This document shows positions 43,842 through 54,549 of a stretch of 64,000 nucleotides of DNA, piece after piece; position 1 is the stretch's first letter, and the number at the start of each line of letters is the position of its first letter. Origin of the DNA: Bacillus sp. AFS098217 (GTDB lineage: Bacteria > Bacillota > Bacilli > Bacillales > Bacillaceae_G); the NCBI RefSeq assembly GCF_002551815.1, contig NZ_NVPR01000016.1, positions 33,705-97,704 of the forward strand, in the 5' to 3' direction. Made by a program: the position numbers and the translations under genes. The notes beneath the pieces are model-generated. The model had not been told where the DNA came from and did no database searches. It was given only the letters and a program-made list of their open reading frames with translations.

Positions 43842-45995
43842 ATGAAGATGAATATGAACAAACTTCATACGAATAAGGGAGCAGGTTACTTTATGATATT
43901 TTTCCTCCTGCTCTTTTTGCTGTTGCTAGCCCGATTCTTTTATATTCAAGCAACAGGAACAGTGCATAATCAGGACTTAGAGAAACTTGCCCAAGATAAA
44001 CATAGTAAAACAGGTATACTTGAAGCGAACCGTGGAACGATTTATGACCAAAATGGACATGTGTTAGCACAAGATGCGAACTCCTATAAGCTTGTCGCAA
44101 CGTTGAAAGGCGAAAAGCCTGTACAAGATAAAGAGGATGCTGCTAAAAAGATTGCAGGTGTACTCGGAGCGAGCGAAGGTGAAATTTTAGCCACTTTAAA
44201 AAAAGATAAGAACCAAGTAGAGTTTGGAACGATAGGAAAGAACTTGACGAAAGAGAAGAAAGAACAAATAGAAGCTCTTAACATACAAGGGATTTCATTT
44301 GTTACCGAAAAAGCAAGAGTGTATCCGAATGGAGACTTTGCGTCTTATGTATTAGGTTATGCAAGACCAGATGATAAAGATGGTATTACAAAAGGAGAAT
44401 ATGGGTTAGAACAGAGTTTAGACAAATTTTTACGTGCTTCTAATGGAAGTGTGGGATATACAGGGGGACGTAATGGAGTTCCTCTTGAAGGCGGAAAACA
44501 AAATATAAAACCGCCTAAAAATGGAGATAATGTGTATTTGACAATTGACCAGCGCATTCAAAGCTTTTTGGAAAATGCGATGAAAGCGGCGGAGAAGCAT
44601 TATGAACCTGAAATGTTAACTGCAGTTGTAGCAGATCCGAAAACTGGGAAAATATTAGCGATGTCTAGTAGTCCTAGTTTTGATCCCAATAAACCTGATG
44701 TTAAAAATTATTTAAATGTGCCAGTCGCAAATGCGTTTGAGCCAGGGTCGACGATGAAGATTTTCACATTGGCAGCAGCGATTAATGAAGGTAAATATAA
44801 CGGTCAGGAATATTATCAGTCTGGTACATATTCAGTTGGAAATCGTAAAATAAAAGATCATAATGATGGTGTTGGCTGGGGATCTATTACGTTCGATGAA
44901 GGGGTTGAGCGTTCTTCGAACGTTGCATTTGCTATTTTAGGAGATCAAAAACTTGGACCAGACCTTTTCCGTCAATATATTCATAAATTTGGACTGGATG
45001 AAAAGACGGGGATTGATTTGCAAGGAGAAGTTGCGAATAAAATTGTATTTGATTCGCAAATTCAGCAAGTAACAACAGCGTTTGGGCAAGGTTCTACTGT
45101 CACTCCAATCCAACTTGTACAAGCTGCAACAGCGATTGCAAATGATGGGGAAATGATGAAACCTTACGTAATCGATCGAATTGTAGATCCAATAACAGAG
45201 AAGGCAGAATTACAGCATAAGCCAGAAGAGGTAGGGAAGCCGGTTTCAAAAGAAACAGCAGCACAAGTAAGACAGTTACTAGAACGTGTTGTTACATCAC
45301 CGAAAGGAACAGGGAATGCCTACAAGATAGATGGATATTCGGTTGGTGGTAAAACAGGAACAGCACAAATTCCTGATGGAAAAGGTGGTTATATGACTGG
45401 AAGAGAGAATTATATTTTCTCATTCCTAGGTATGGCACCGATAGACGACCCTCAATTGATTGTCTATTTGGCAATTAAGAAACCGAAATTAAAAGATAAT
45501 GAATACGGGGCACAACCACTTGCTGAAATATTTAAATCAGTAACAAAAGATAGTTTAGAGTATTTAAAGATTAAACCACAAGAAGTAAAAGATCCGAAGA
45601 AATATGTGAAAGAACAGCAAGCTGTTGTTCCAGATGTTACTGGAAAAGCGATGGAAGAGGCGGCGAAAGCGTTAGAGGAGAAAGAGAAATTCCGTCCAAT
45701 TAGACTAGGTGAAGGTAAAGTGAAACAGCAAGTGCCAAAAGCAACTGAAAAAACATTGAAGGGCGATCGGATCTTCTTAGTAGGGGATAAACCGACAATG
45801 CCAAATATACAGGGCTGGGCACTGCGTGATGTTATGAATTTAGCAAAAACGTTAAATCTTAACTTGAAACCATCTGGTACAGGGTATGTAACAGAACAAA
45901 GTGTAGCGGAAGGAACATTGCTGCAACCTGGTACAGAATTAGCTGTAACACTTGTACCGCCACTTGAACCGCAGCAAGAGGCGGATAAACCTTAA
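43842..45995 (+). CDS. pbpB: Septal transpeptidase PBP2B
   Basis: The 717-residue class B PBP has one membrane helix (about 16-36), a dimerisation domain, a transpeptidase domain with GSTMK (nucleophile Ser), SSN and GGKTGTAQ, and two PASTA repeats at the C-terminus (VVPDVTGKAMEEA and MPNIQGWALRDV). It crosslinks septal peptidoglycan with FtsW. The SD is AGGTG at a rather long distance; a second ATG two codons later is possible. Confidence 0.95.
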   Translation: MKMNMNKLHTNKGAGYFMIFFLLLFLLLLARFFYIQATGTVHNQDLEKLAQDKHSKTGILEANRGTIYDQNGHVLAQDANSYKLVATLKGEKPVQDKEDAAKKIAGVLGASEGEILATLKKDKNQVEFGTIGKNLTKEKKEQIEALNIQGISFVTEKARVYPNGDFASYVLGYARPDDKDGITKGEYGLEQSLDKFLRASNGSVGYTGGRNGVPLEGGKQNIKPPKNGDNVYLTIDQRIQSFLENAMKAAEKHYEPEMLTAVVADPKTGKILAMSSSPSFDPNKPDVKNYLNVPVANAFEPGSTMKIFTLAAAINEGKYNGQEYYQSGTYSVGNRKIKDHNDGVGWGSITFDEGVERSSNVAFAILGDQKLGPDLFRQYIHKFGLDEKTGIDLQGEVANKIVFDSQIQQVTTAFGQGSTVTPIQLVQAATAIANDGEMMKPYVIDRIVDPITEKAELQHKPEEVGKPVSKETAAQVRQLLERVVTSPKGTGNAYKIDGYSVGGKTGTAQIPDGKGGYMTGRENYIFSFLGMAPIDDPQLIVYLAIKKPKLKDNEYGAQPLAEIFKSVTKDSLEYLKIKPQEVKDPKKYVKEQQAVVPDVTGKAMEEAAKALEEKEKFRPIRLGEGKVKQQVPKATEKTLKGDRIFLVGDKPTMPNIQGWALRDVMNLAKTLNLNLKPSGTGYVTEQSVAEGTLLQPGTELAVTLVPPLEPQQEADKP

Positions 45996-46057
45996 CATGA
46001 AAATAAAGAGTGGATATAAACGAAAGTAGACAGTTCTAATCAAATAGGTACAAGCAT

Positions 46058-46099
46058 ATATTGGAACAAGCTAGGCGTAAGGGAGGCTTGTTCCAATAT
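46058..46099 (+). promoter_or_regulatory. Hairpin enclosing the spoVD translation start
   Basis: A perfect 14-bp inverted repeat (ATATTGGAACAAGC at 46058-46071, GCTTGTTCCAATAT at 46086-46099) encloses a 14-base loop that holds most of the SD AAGGGAGG. The first two bases of the spoVD ATG are the last two of the stem. It has no T-run, so it is not a terminator. It would hide the start codon in mRNA. Confidence 0.8.
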
Positions 46100-48014
46100 G
46101 CGTGTGTCAAATGTAACTGTTAGGAAACGACTTATTTTTATACTGGTATCTGGGATACTTATTTTTACAATTATTGATATTCGTCTTGGATATGTGCAGT
46201 TTTTTCTTGGAAATATGTTGACAGATCGTGCGAAGGATTCGTGGAGTCGTAATATTACTTTTGAACCTGAGCGCGGGAAGATCTTAGATCGAAACGGTGT
46301 AGAGCTTGCAACAAATAAAAGTGCGCCAACTGTCTTTGTTGTACCGAGGCAAATTGAAAAACCAGCAGAGACTGCAGAGAAGTTAGCTGCAGTTTTAGGT
46401 GTGGACAAAGAGGAAATCTACAAGAGGGTTACAAAAAAAGAATCTATTGTAAGATTGGATAAAGGTGGAAGGAAAATTTCGCATGATAAGGCGAAAGAAG
46501 TACGTGGTTTAAGCTTAAAAGGTGTTTATATTGCTGAAGATTCTATTCGGTATTATCCATTCGGAAAATACTTATCGCACGTATTAGGGTTTGCTGGTAG
46601 TGATAATCAGGGGCTTATGGGACTTGAGGCGTATTATGATAAAGAATTAAATGGTGATAAAGGTCATGTCCGCTTTTTTGCAGATGCAAAAGGGCAACGT
46701 ATGCCAAATGTTGGTGATGATTTTAAAAAACCAGAGGCTGGTCTGGATTTGAAATTAACAATCGATTCTCGTATCGAAACAATTATGGAAAGAGAGCTTA
46801 ATATAGCAGAATCCACTTATAATCCAGACGGTATGATTGCAATTGCTATGAATCCGAAGAATGGTGAAATTTTAGGGATGTCGAGTCGTCCAAGTTTTGA
46901 TCCGGCAGATTTTCAGAGTGTTTCACCAGAGGTGTTTAATCGAAACTTGCCTGTATGGAGTACATATGAGCCAGGATCGACTTTTAAAATCATTACATTG
47001 GCAGCTGCTTTAAATGAAAAATTAGTAGACTTAGAGAAAGATACGTTTTATGATGATGGAGCAGCTGAAGTTGGTGGTGCTAGGCTACGTTGTTGGAAAG
47101 CTGGTGGGCATGGTAGTCAAACGTTTTTAGAAGTTGTCCAAAACTCTTGTAACCCAGGTTTTATTGAGCTTGGTGATCGGCTTGGAAAAGAGAAGTTATT
47201 CCAATACATTCGGGATTTTGGTTTCGGACAGAAGACAGGGATTGACCTGCAAGGAGAAGGAAAAGGGATTTTATTTAACTTAGATAAGGTTGGTCCAGTT
47301 GAACAAGCGACGACTTCTTTTGGTCAAGGTGTTTCTGTTACACCAATTCAGCAAGTTGCTGCGGTAGCTGCAGCTGTAAATGGTGGAACGTTATATCAAC
47401 CATATATTGCAAAGGAATTTGTTGATCCATCGAATAATCAGGTTGTAAGCAAGAAAACGCCAGTTGCAAAAAGAAAAGTTATTTCCAAGGAAACATCAGA
47501 GAAGGTTCGCTATGCGTTAGAGAATGTTGTAGCGAAAGGTTCTGGTAAAGGTGCATATATTGATGGTTATCGTGTTGGTGGAAAGACGGGGACTGCCCAA
47601 AAGGTAAAAGACGGAAAATACTTAGACAATAACTATATTGTATCTTTTATTGGATTTGCTCCAGCAGATGATCCGCAAATTGTAGTATATGTTGCAGTTG
47701 ATAATCCGAAAGGAGTAACTCAATTTGGTGGGGTGGTTGCTGCACCAATTGTTGGAAATATACTTCGTGATGCGCTTCCTGCTATGGGAGTAGAGCCGAG
47801 AAAAGAGCAAGTTGAAAAAGAATATAAATGGGGCGATACGCCTACTGTAGAAGTTCCAGATTTAATTGGAATGAATAAGAAGGATTTACAAACACAGCTT
47901 GTAGATTTACAACTCGATGTAAGTGGTGAAGGAGAAAAGGTAATTAAACAATCACCAGAAGCGGGTGCTAAAGTAAAAGAGGGCTCAAAAATTAGAATTT
48001 ACTTCGGTAATTAA
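46098..48014 (+). CDS. spoVD: Sporulation-specific PBP SpoVD
   Basis: The 638-residue class B PBP builds spore cortex peptidoglycan with SpoVE. It has a membrane helix near residues 12-32, a dimerisation domain, the transpeptidase motifs GSTFK, SCN and GGKTGTAQ, and a single C-terminal PASTA repeat (VEVPDLIGMNKKDL), one fewer than PBP2B. Known SpoVD carries a redox-active cysteine pair; two cysteines are visible (LRCWKAGG and NSCNPG). The start lies in the hairpin described separately. Confidence 0.95.
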   Translation: MRVSNVTVRKRLIFILVSGILIFTIIDIRLGYVQFFLGNMLTDRAKDSWSRNITFEPERGKILDRNGVELATNKSAPTVFVVPRQIEKPAETAEKLAAVLGVDKEEIYKRVTKKESIVRLDKGGRKISHDKAKEVRGLSLKGVYIAEDSIRYYPFGKYLSHVLGFAGSDNQGLMGLEAYYDKELNGDKGHVRFFADAKGQRMPNVGDDFKKPEAGLDLKLTIDSRIETIMERELNIAESTYNPDGMIAIAMNPKNGEILGMSSRPSFDPADFQSVSPEVFNRNLPVWSTYEPGSTFKIITLAAALNEKLVDLEKDTFYDDGAAEVGGARLRCWKAGGHGSQTFLEVVQNSCNPGFIELGDRLGKEKLFQYIRDFGFGQKTGIDLQGEGKGILFNLDKVGPVEQATTSFGQGVSVTPIQQVAAVAAAVNGGTLYQPYIAKEFVDPSNNQVVSKKTPVAKRKVISKETSEKVRYALENVVAKGSGKGAYIDGYRVGGKTGTAQKVKDGKYLDNNYIVSFIGFAPADDPQIVVYVAVDNPKGVTQFGGVVAAPIVGNILRDALPAMGVEPRKEQVEKEYKWGDTPTVEVPDLIGMNKKDLQTQLVDLQLDVSGEGEKVIKQSPEAGAKVKEGSKIRIYFGN

Positions 48015-48294
48015 AGGTAAGAGATTGTGTTTTATGATACAATTGGTGGAAGTTAGTTCAATATAGAAGACTTGTTTTCATAGAAATTTAATTTCTATGA
48101 AAATGCGATATATTTCTTCTGAAAATAAGGGCTAAGATGAAGTTGGTCAGTTGAGATGATTGTACGTCTCATTGATAAACAGGTCTATTTTCAGATCGTT
48201 AGGCAACAATCTTCCGTCTTAATTTTGAAGGCGGGAGATATGTATTGCCTATTAAGTAAGAGATAAATAAACAATGTAGAGAGGGTTTAGTGAA
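48015..48294 (+). promoter_or_regulatory. Structured spoVD-murE intergenic leader
   Basis: Four elements are packed in 280 bases: a perfect 13-bp hairpin at 48075-48103 (TTTTCATAGAAAT, loop TTA); a nine-base closing pair CTGAAAATA ... TATTTTCAG with an inner TGAGA...TCTCA; and a long stem GGCAA + ATCTTCCGTCTT with AAGGCGGGAGAT + TTGCC. None ends in a T-run. It resembles a cis-acting RNA, but I cannot match a known riboswitch class. Confidence 0.6.
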
Positions 48295-49770
48295 ATGAAG
48301 TTGCACACACTTGTATCATGTTTGCATGATTTTCCAGTTGTTCCAAAAGAAAATCCAGAAATTACATCTATTGAAGCTGATTCACGTAAAGTGACAAATG
48401 GAAGCTTATTTGTATGTATGAAAGGGTATACGGTTGATAGCCATGATTTTGCTAAGCAAGCAGCCGCGCAAGGTGCGGCTGCTATTGTTGCGGAAAGACC
48501 GATTGATGTTGACGTTCCAGTTGTACTTGTGAAAAATACTTATCGTTCATTGGCAGTGCTAGCTGATTATTTTTATGAGCAGCCAACACACAAGTTGCAC
48601 TTAATTGGGATTACAGGTACAAATGGAAAGACAACAACATCGCACATTATGGATGAGATTATGCGAGCGCACGGTCATAAAACAGGGCTAATTGGAACAA
48701 TTAATATGAAAATCGGTGATGAAACATTCGAGGTGAAAAATACAACGCCAGATGCACTGACACTTCAACAAACGTTTCACCGTATGGTTGAGCAAAACGT
48801 AAATAGCGCAGTAATGGAAGTTTCTTCACATGCATTAGATCTTGGCCGTGTACATGGCTGCGATTATGATGTGGCAGTATTTACAAATTTAACACAAGAT
48901 CATTTAGATTATCATAAGACGATGGAAGAATATAAACATGCAAAAGGTTTGCTTTTTGCACAGCTTGGTAATAGCTATCATCATAATCGTGAAAAGTATG
49001 CTGTGTTAAACAATGATGATCCAGCATCGGAAGAATATATAAGAAGTACAGCGGCTACGGTTATTACTTATGGAATTGATACACGTAGCGATGTTATGGC
49101 AAAGGATATTGTCATGACGAGCGGTGGTACAACATTTACTCTCGTTACACCTTATGAGAGTAAAAATATTACGATGAAATTAATAGGAAAGTTTAATGTA
49201 TACAATGTTTTAGCGGCAACAGCAGCGTCTCTTGTTTCTGGTGTGGCTTTACAAATAATTATTGATGTTGTGAAAAGTTTAACTGGTGTTCCAGGACGTT
49301 TTGAAGTTGTGGATGGCGGACAGGATTATACAGTTATTGTCGATTATGCTCATACACCAGATAGTTTGGAAAATGTACTAACAACAGCGAAGCAATTTGC
49401 GAAAGGGAATGTGTACTGTATTGTTGGATGTGGTGGTGATCGTGACCGGACGAAAAGACCAATTATGGCGGGGGTTGCTACAGCATATGCAACGCATGCC
49501 ATCTTGACTTCAGATAACCCAAGGAGTGAAGATCCACAAGCTATTTTGGATGATATGATAACTGGTGCAAAAGGGAATAATTATGAAGTAATTGTGGATC
49601 GAAAAGAAGCGATTTTCCATGCGATTTCTGAAGCGAAAGCGGAAGATATCATTATTATTGCTGGGAAAGGGCATGAAACGTATCAAATTATTGGAAAAGA
49701 AGTACATCATTTTGACGATCGTGAAATTGCTAAAGAAGCAATTTCGAATTGTTTAAACAACAAAGAATAA
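48295..49770 (+). CDS. murE: UDP-MurNAc-tripeptide ligase (meso-DAP adding)
   Basis: The 491-residue ligase adds meso-diaminopimelate to UDP-MurNAc-L-Ala-D-Glu. ATP loop [13 protein letters not shown] begins near residue 108; the DNPRSEDP motif near residue 405 is the known determinant of meso-DAP specificity, in keeping with Bacillus peptidoglycan. GAGAGGGTTTAGTGA precedes the ATG. It follows a long structured leader. Confidence 0.95.
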   Translation: MKLHTLVSCLHDFPVVPKENPEITSIEADSRKVTNGSLFVCMKGYTVDSHDFAKQAAAQGAAAIVAERPIDVDVPVVLVKNTYRSLAVLADYFYEQPTHKLHLIGITGTNGKTTTSHIMDEIMRAHGHKTGLIGTINMKIGDETFEVKNTTPDALTLQQTFHRMVEQNVNSAVMEVSSHALDLGRVHGCDYDVAVFTNLTQDHLDYHKTMEEYKHAKGLLFAQLGNSYHHNREKYAVLNNDDPASEEYIRSTAATVITYGIDTRSDVMAKDIVMTSGGTTFTLVTPYESKNITMKLIGKFNVYNVLAATAASLVSGVALQIIIDVVKSLTGVPGRFEVVDGGQDYTVIVDYAHTPDSLENVLTTAKQFAKGNVYCIVGCGGDRDRTKRPIMAGVATAYATHAILTSDNPRSEDPQAILDDMITGAKGNNYEVIVDRKEAIFHAISEAKAEDIIIIAGKGHETYQIIGKEVHHFDDREIAKEAISNCLNNKE

Positions 49771-49792
49771 CAACATGAGAGGGGGACTACAT

Positions 49793-50767
49793 GTGCTTGA
49801 ACAAGGTTTATTAGTAACGGCAGGGGTGGCATTCTTAATTTCTGTTGCCCTTTCGCCATTGTTTATTCCATTTTTACGAAAATTAAAGTTTGGACAGAGC
49901 ATTCGTGACGAAGGTCCAAAATCGCATCAAAAGAAATCAGGAACACCAACGATGGGTGGTATTGTTATTTATGTGTCTATGATGGTGACGACACTAATCA
50001 TGGCAATTAAATTTGAATATTTAGGTGCAGAAGTATCATTACTATTATTAGTTACTTTTGGTTATGGTTTGATTGGCTTTTTGGATGACTACATAAAAGT
50101 CGTTAAGAAAAGAAATCTTGGTTTAACATCAAAACAAAAATTAATCGGTCAACTTGTCATTGCAATTGCGTTTTTTGTCATCGCAAAAGGACAGGGATTC
50201 GATACACATTTAATGATTCCAGGAACGGATGTTAAATTTGATTTACACTGGGCGTATTTTATTCTTGTGCTATTTATGCTTATTGGTGGATCCAATGCAG
50301 TCAATTTGACAGACGGTTTAGATGGACTGTTATCAGGGACAGCTGCAATTGCATTTGGGGCATTTAGTATCATTGCTGTTGCTCAAGGGCAATATGCAGT
50401 AGCGATTTTCTGTATGGCAGTTGTAGGGGCTGTACTTGGATTTTTAGTGTTTAATGCGAATCCAGCTAAAGTATTTATGGGAGATACAGGTTCCCTTGCT
50501 TTAGGTGGCGCGATAGCTGCAGTAGCGATTTTATTAAAACAAGAATTATTACTTGTTGTTATTGGCGGCGTATTTGTAATGGAAACTTTATCTGTTATCA
50601 TTCAAGTTATTTCATTTAAAACGACTGGAAAGCGTGTTTTTAAAATGAGTCCACTGCATCATCATTATGAATTATGTGGTTGGTCAGAATGGCGTGTTGT
50701 TGTAACGTTCTGGTCTGTAGGATTTTTATTAGCGGTATTAGGAATTTATATCGGAGTGTGGATGTAA
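49793..50767 (+). CDS. mraY: Phospho-MurNAc-pentapeptide translocase
   Basis: The 324-residue protein with ten membrane helices forms lipid I from UDP-MurNAc-pentapeptide and undecaprenyl phosphate. Catalytic aspartates are in GFLDDYIKV and NLTDGLDGL, and HHHYELCGW closes the active site. I start at GTG 49793 (MLEQGLLV) after GAGGGGG, giving the usual 324 residues. Its stop directly abuts the TTG of murD. Confidence 0.95.
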   Translation: MLEQGLLVTAGVAFLISVALSPLFIPFLRKLKFGQSIRDEGPKSHQKKSGTPTMGGIVIYVSMMVTTLIMAIKFEYLGAEVSLLLLVTFGYGLIGFLDDYIKVVKKRNLGLTSKQKLIGQLVIAIAFFVIAKGQGFDTHLMIPGTDVKFDLHWAYFILVLFMLIGGSNAVNLTDGLDGLLSGTAAIAFGAFSIIAVAQGQYAVAIFCMAVVGAVLGFLVFNANPAKVFMGDTGSLALGGAIAAVAILLKQELLLVVIGGVFVMETLSVIIQVISFKTTGKRVFKMSPLHHHYELCGWSEWRVVVTFWSVGFLLAVLGIYIGVWM

Positions 50768-52120
50768 TTGAAAACTGTGACTGACTATCAAAATAAAAAT
50801 ATTCTTGTATTAGGTATCGCAAAAAGCGGTTATGCAGCTGCAACTTTATTAAAAAATTTAGGTGCAAATGTGATTGTAAATGACGGAAAGCCATTAGCTG
50901 ATAATGCGCTAGCTGCAGAATTGCAAGCAAAAGGAATGGATGTTGTATGTGGAGGTCATCCATTAGAGTTATTAGAAAGAAATATCTCACTTGTCGTGAA
51001 AAATCCTGGGATTCCATATTCTAATCCATTACTTGTTGCAGCGAAAGAAAAACAAATTCCGATTGTAACAGAAGTAGAGTTAGCGTATTGTATTTCAGAG
51101 GCACCGTTTGTTGGAATTACGGGCTCTAATGGTAAAACAACAACGACAATGCTAACATTTGAAATGTTGAAAGAAGGACAAAAGCACCCTGTTATCGCTG
51201 GAAATATAGGTACGGTAGCATGTGAAGTGGCGCAAGGGGCAAAAGAAAGTGAAGTAGTTGTTACAGAACTTTCATCTTTCCAATTGATGGGGGTAGAAAC
51301 ATTCCGACCTAAAATCGCAGCGTTTTTAAATTTATTTGAAGCGCATTTAGATTATCATGGTACGAAGAAAGAGTATGGTTTAGCGAAAGCAAATATTTTT
51401 AAAAGCCAAACTGAAACGGATTATAGTGTAATTAATGCAGATGATGCAGATGTGATGTCTTTAGCAGCAAATAGTAAAGGGCAAAAAGTACTATTTTCAG
51501 CTACGAAAGAAATTGAAGATGGTGCGTGTGTAAAAGATAACGCTCTTTATTTTAAAGGCGAGAAAGTTGTTGAAATTCAGGATATCGTTTTACCTGGTAA
51601 ACATAACTTAGAAAATATTTTAGCAGCAATGAGCATTGCTAAATTATTAGGTGTAGCAAATGAGGCTATTGTTACAGTATTAAAACGTTTTACGGGTGTA
51701 AAACATCGTCTAGAGTACGTAACAACAATTAAGAATCGTAAGTTTTATAATGATTCAAAAGCAACGAATATGTTAGCGACGGAAAAGGCGTTATCAGCAT
51801 TTACAGGGCCTGTTATTTTACTAGCAGGTGGACTTGATCGCGGTAATGAATTTGATGATTTAATTCCATATTTTGAACATGTAAAAGCGATTGTAACATT
51901 TGGACAAACTGCACCAAAGTTAGTGAAGGCAGCAGAAAAAGCAGGGATAGATATCATTGAAAGTGTCGATAATTTAGAAGAGGCGGTAGAACGAGCTTAC
52001 GTTCATTCTACAGATGGAGATGTTATCCTTCTTTCACCAGCATGTGCAAGCTGGGATCAATTTAAAACATTTGAAGAAAGAGGAGACATTTTTATACAAG
52101 CCGTGCATAAACTTATATAA
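50768..52120 (+). CDS. murD: UDP-MurNAc-L-Ala:D-Glu ligase
   Basis: The 450-residue ligase has an N-terminal UDP-binding domain ([15 protein letters not shown]), the ATP loop [12 protein letters not shown] near residue 116 and the C-terminal [18 protein letters not shown]. The TTG start immediately follows the mraY stop with no spacer; the SD (CGGAGTG) lies inside mraY, so translation is coupled. Confidence 0.95.
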   Translation: MKTVTDYQNKNILVLGIAKSGYAAATLLKNLGANVIVNDGKPLADNALAAELQAKGMDVVCGGHPLELLERNISLVVKNPGIPYSNPLLVAAKEKQIPIVTEVELAYCISEAPFVGITGSNGKTTTTMLTFEMLKEGQKHPVIAGNIGTVACEVAQGAKESEVVVTELSSFQLMGVETFRPKIAAFLNLFEAHLDYHGTKKEYGLAKANIFKSQTETDYSVINADDADVMSLAANSKGQKVLFSATKEIEDGACVKDNALYFKGEKVVEIQDIVLPGKHNLENILAAMSIAKLLGVANEAIVTVLKRFTGVKHRLEYVTTIKNRKFYNDSKATNMLATEKALSAFTGPVILLAGGLDRGNEFDDLIPYFEHVKAIVTFGQTAPKLVKAAEKAGIDIIESVDNLEEAVERAYVHSTDGDVILLSPACASWDQFKTFEERGDIFIQAVHKLI

Positions 52121-52127
52121 AGTAAAT

Positions 52128-52163
52128 CAAAACATCAGTAGGCCAACACCTACTGATGTTTTG
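52128..52163 (+). terminator. Hairpin between murD and spoVE
   Basis: CAAAACATCAGTAGG pairs perfectly with CCTACTGATGTTTTG around a six-base loop. The trailing T-run is only TTTTG, so it may attenuate rather than fully stop transcription into spoVE. Confidence 0.75.
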
Positions 52164-52203
52164 TTACATAGACAAAATGCTTCGTCCAAAGAGGTGGTGT
52201 TCA

Positions 52204-53301
52204 TTGCCAATGAAAAAAACGCCTGATTTCATTCTCATTATCGTTACGCTCTTGTTGCTAACAATCGGGATGATTATGGTTTACAGTGCAAGTGCTGTCT
52301 GGGCCTCCTATAAGATGGGTGATTCATTCTTTTTTGCAAAACGACAACTATTATTTGCGGGAATTGGAGTAGCAGCGATGTTTTTTATTATGAAAATCGA
52401 CTATTGGGTGTGGCGTACCTATTCAAAAGTAATTTTGCTCGTTTGTTTTATTCTCCTCATTCTTGTTTTAATTCCTGGAGTGGGACTTGTTCGAGGGGGA
52501 GCGCGAAGCTGGATTGGAATCGGAGCATTTTCGATTCAACCATCAGAATTTATGAAATTCGCGATGATTATTTTTTTGGCGAAATTTTTATCAGAAAGAC
52601 AAAAGTTGATTACATCGTTTAAACATGGTTTACTCCCAGCACTTGGTTTTGTATTTGTTGCCTTTGGAATGATTATGCTTCAACCGGATCTTGGAACAGG
52701 AACAGTAATGGCTGGGACATGTATCATAATGATTTTCATTTCGGGAGCACGTGTTTTTCATTTTGCAATGTTAGGATTAGTTGGAGCAGCGGGATTTGTT
52801 GGATTAATTGCATCGGCACCATATCGAATGAAACGGATTACATCCTATTTAGATCCATGGTCGGATCCGCTTGGAAGTGGATTTCAGATTATTCAATCGT
52901 TACTTGCGATTGGTCCGGGTGGTTTATTTGGGCTTGGACTTGGACAAAGTAGACAAAAATTTCTTTATTTACCGGAACCCCAAACAGATTTTATATTTGC
53001 GATTTTATCCGAAGAATTAGGTTTTATTGGTGGTTCGTTTGTGTTATTATTATTTAGTCTGTTATTATGGCGCGGGATTCGTATAGCATTAGGAGCGCCT
53101 GATTTATATGGTACGTTTTTAGCAGTAGGTATTGTGGCGATGATTGCGATTCAAGTGATGATTAATATTGGTGTTGTAACGGGATTGATGCCTGTTACAG
53201 GAATTACTTTGCCATTTCTAAGTTATGGTGGATCAAGTTTGACTTTGATGCTAATGGCAGTTGGCGTATTATTGAATATAAGTCGTCACTCTCGCTACTA
53301 A
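52204..53301 (+). CDS. spoVE: Sporulation SEDS protein SpoVE
   Basis: The 365-residue protein with about ten helices is the FtsW paralogue that polymerises cortex glycan with SpoVD. Motifs are MVYSASAVWA, LQPDLGTG, YLPEPQTDFI and FLSYGGSSL. I prefer TTG 52204 because GAGGTGG lies seven bases ahead; ATG 52210, two codons later, is the alternative. The sharp difference from ftsW in the N-terminal region and the neighbouring spoVD support the name. Confidence 0.93.
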   Translation: MPMKKTPDFILIIVTLLLLTIGMIMVYSASAVWASYKMGDSFFFAKRQLLFAGIGVAAMFFIMKIDYWVWRTYSKVILLVCFILLILVLIPGVGLVRGGARSWIGIGAFSIQPSEFMKFAMIIFLAKFLSERQKLITSFKHGLLPALGFVFVAFGMIMLQPDLGTGTVMAGTCIIMIFISGARVFHFAMLGLVGAAGFVGLIASAPYRMKRITSYLDPWSDPLGSGFQIIQSLLAIGPGGLFGLGLGQSRQKFLYLPEPQTDFIFAILSEELGFIGGSFVLLLFSLLLWRGIRIALGAPDLYGTFLAVGIVAMIAIQVMINIGVVTGLMPVTGITLPFLSYGGSSLTLMLMAVGVLLNISRHSRY

Positions 53302-53327
53302 ACCCTGTTTATAAGACAGGGTTTTTC
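53299..53327 (+). terminator. spoVE terminator
   Basis: AAACCCTGT pairs with ACAGGGTTT around eight bases, followed by T. Confidence 0.85.
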
Positions 53328-53395
53328 GTTTGTTATAGTATGAATGTAGGAATAATTACAATTGAAATTAGAACAGAGAAGCGGAGGAATTTGTA

Positions 53396-54499
53396 GTGCG
53401 AGTATTAGTTAGTGGTGGTGGCACAGGTGGTCATATATATCCAGCCCTTGCTTTAATTAGGGAAATAAAAAAACTACATCCTGAAGCACGATTTTTATAC
53501 ATTGGTACGGAAAATGGATTGGAAAGCACAATTGTTCCAAAAGCAGGTATACCGTTTCAATCTATTGTTATTAGTGGATTTAAGCGAAAAATCTCCCTTG
53601 ATAATGTGAAAACAGTAATGCGTTTTCTAAAAGGTGTCCAGGATAGTAAAAGATATATTCGTCGGTTTAATCCTGATGTTGTGATTGGTACAGGTGGCTA
53701 TGTATGTGGTCCGGTCGTATATGCGGCAGCGAAATTAGGGATTCCAACTATTGTACATGAACAAAATAGTGTACCTGGTGTAACGAATAAATTTTTGAGT
53801 CGCTATGTGGATAAAGTTGCTGTTTGTTTTGAAGCAGCGTCTGAGCATTTCCCACAATCTAAAGTTGTTATGACAGGAAATCCACGTGCATCAGAAGTAA
53901 TGAACCAAAATGGAATGAAAGGAAAGCGCTCTGTTGGATTATCGCTTCCTAAAAAGTCTGTTCTTATTTTTGGTGGGAGTCGCGGAGCAAGACCAATTAA
54001 TGATGCTTTTGTAGAAGCAATTGAACAATTTGGTAACAAAAATTATGAAGTATTGTATATTACTGGTGAAGTGCATTATGATAAAGTAATGGAAGCTGTG
54101 AAACAAAAAGGGAATCCAGGTAATGTGATTATTAAACCGTTCATTCATAATATGCCAGAGGTACTTACTGGTGTAGATCTTGTAGTTTCACGAGCTGGTG
54201 CAACAACGCTTGCTGAGTTGACAGCGTTAGGAAAACCAAGTATTTTGATTCCAAGTCCTTATGTGACAAATAATCATCAAGAGAAAAATGCACAATCAGT
54301 TGTTGATAAAGGAGCGGCAAAAATGCTTCTTGAAAAGGATTTAACAGCTGAAACGCTTCTTCGTGATATTGACGAGATTTTATTAGACACACAAACATTA
54401 CAAAATATGAAACTAGCTGCTAAGCAGCTAGGAATTCCAGATGCAGCCAACAAGTTATTTGAAGTAATGAACAAGCTTGTTAAAAATAACGTTAGGTGA
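53396..54499 (+). CDS. murG: Lipid II-forming GlcNAc transferase MurG
   Basis: The 367-residue GT28 glycosyltransferase adds GlcNAc to lipid I at the inner membrane face. [12 protein letters not shown] at the N-terminus, [12 protein letters not shown] and the C-terminal [12 protein letters not shown] and NHQEKNA segments are diagnostic. The GTG start has GCGGAGG at eight bases. murB begins 50 bases downstream. Confidence 0.95.
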   Translation: MRVLVSGGGTGGHIYPALALIREIKKLHPEARFLYIGTENGLESTIVPKAGIPFQSIVISGFKRKISLDNVKTVMRFLKGVQDSKRYIRRFNPDVVIGTGGYVCGPVVYAAAKLGIPTIVHEQNSVPGVTNKFLSRYVDKVAVCFEAASEHFPQSKVVMTGNPRASEVMNQNGMKGKRSVGLSLPKKSVLIFGGSRGARPINDAFVEAIEQFGNKNYEVLYITGEVHYDKVMEAVKQKGNPGNVIIKPFIHNMPEVLTGVDLVVSRAGATTLAELTALGKPSILIPSPYVTNNHQEKNAQSVVDKGAAKMLLEKDLTAETLLRDIDEILLDTQTLQNMKLAAKQLGIPDAANKLFEVMNKLVKNNVR

Positions 54500-54549
54500 A
54501 TGCCCTGCATACTACTGTAGTAAGGAGACTTAATATGGGGGAGATCATC

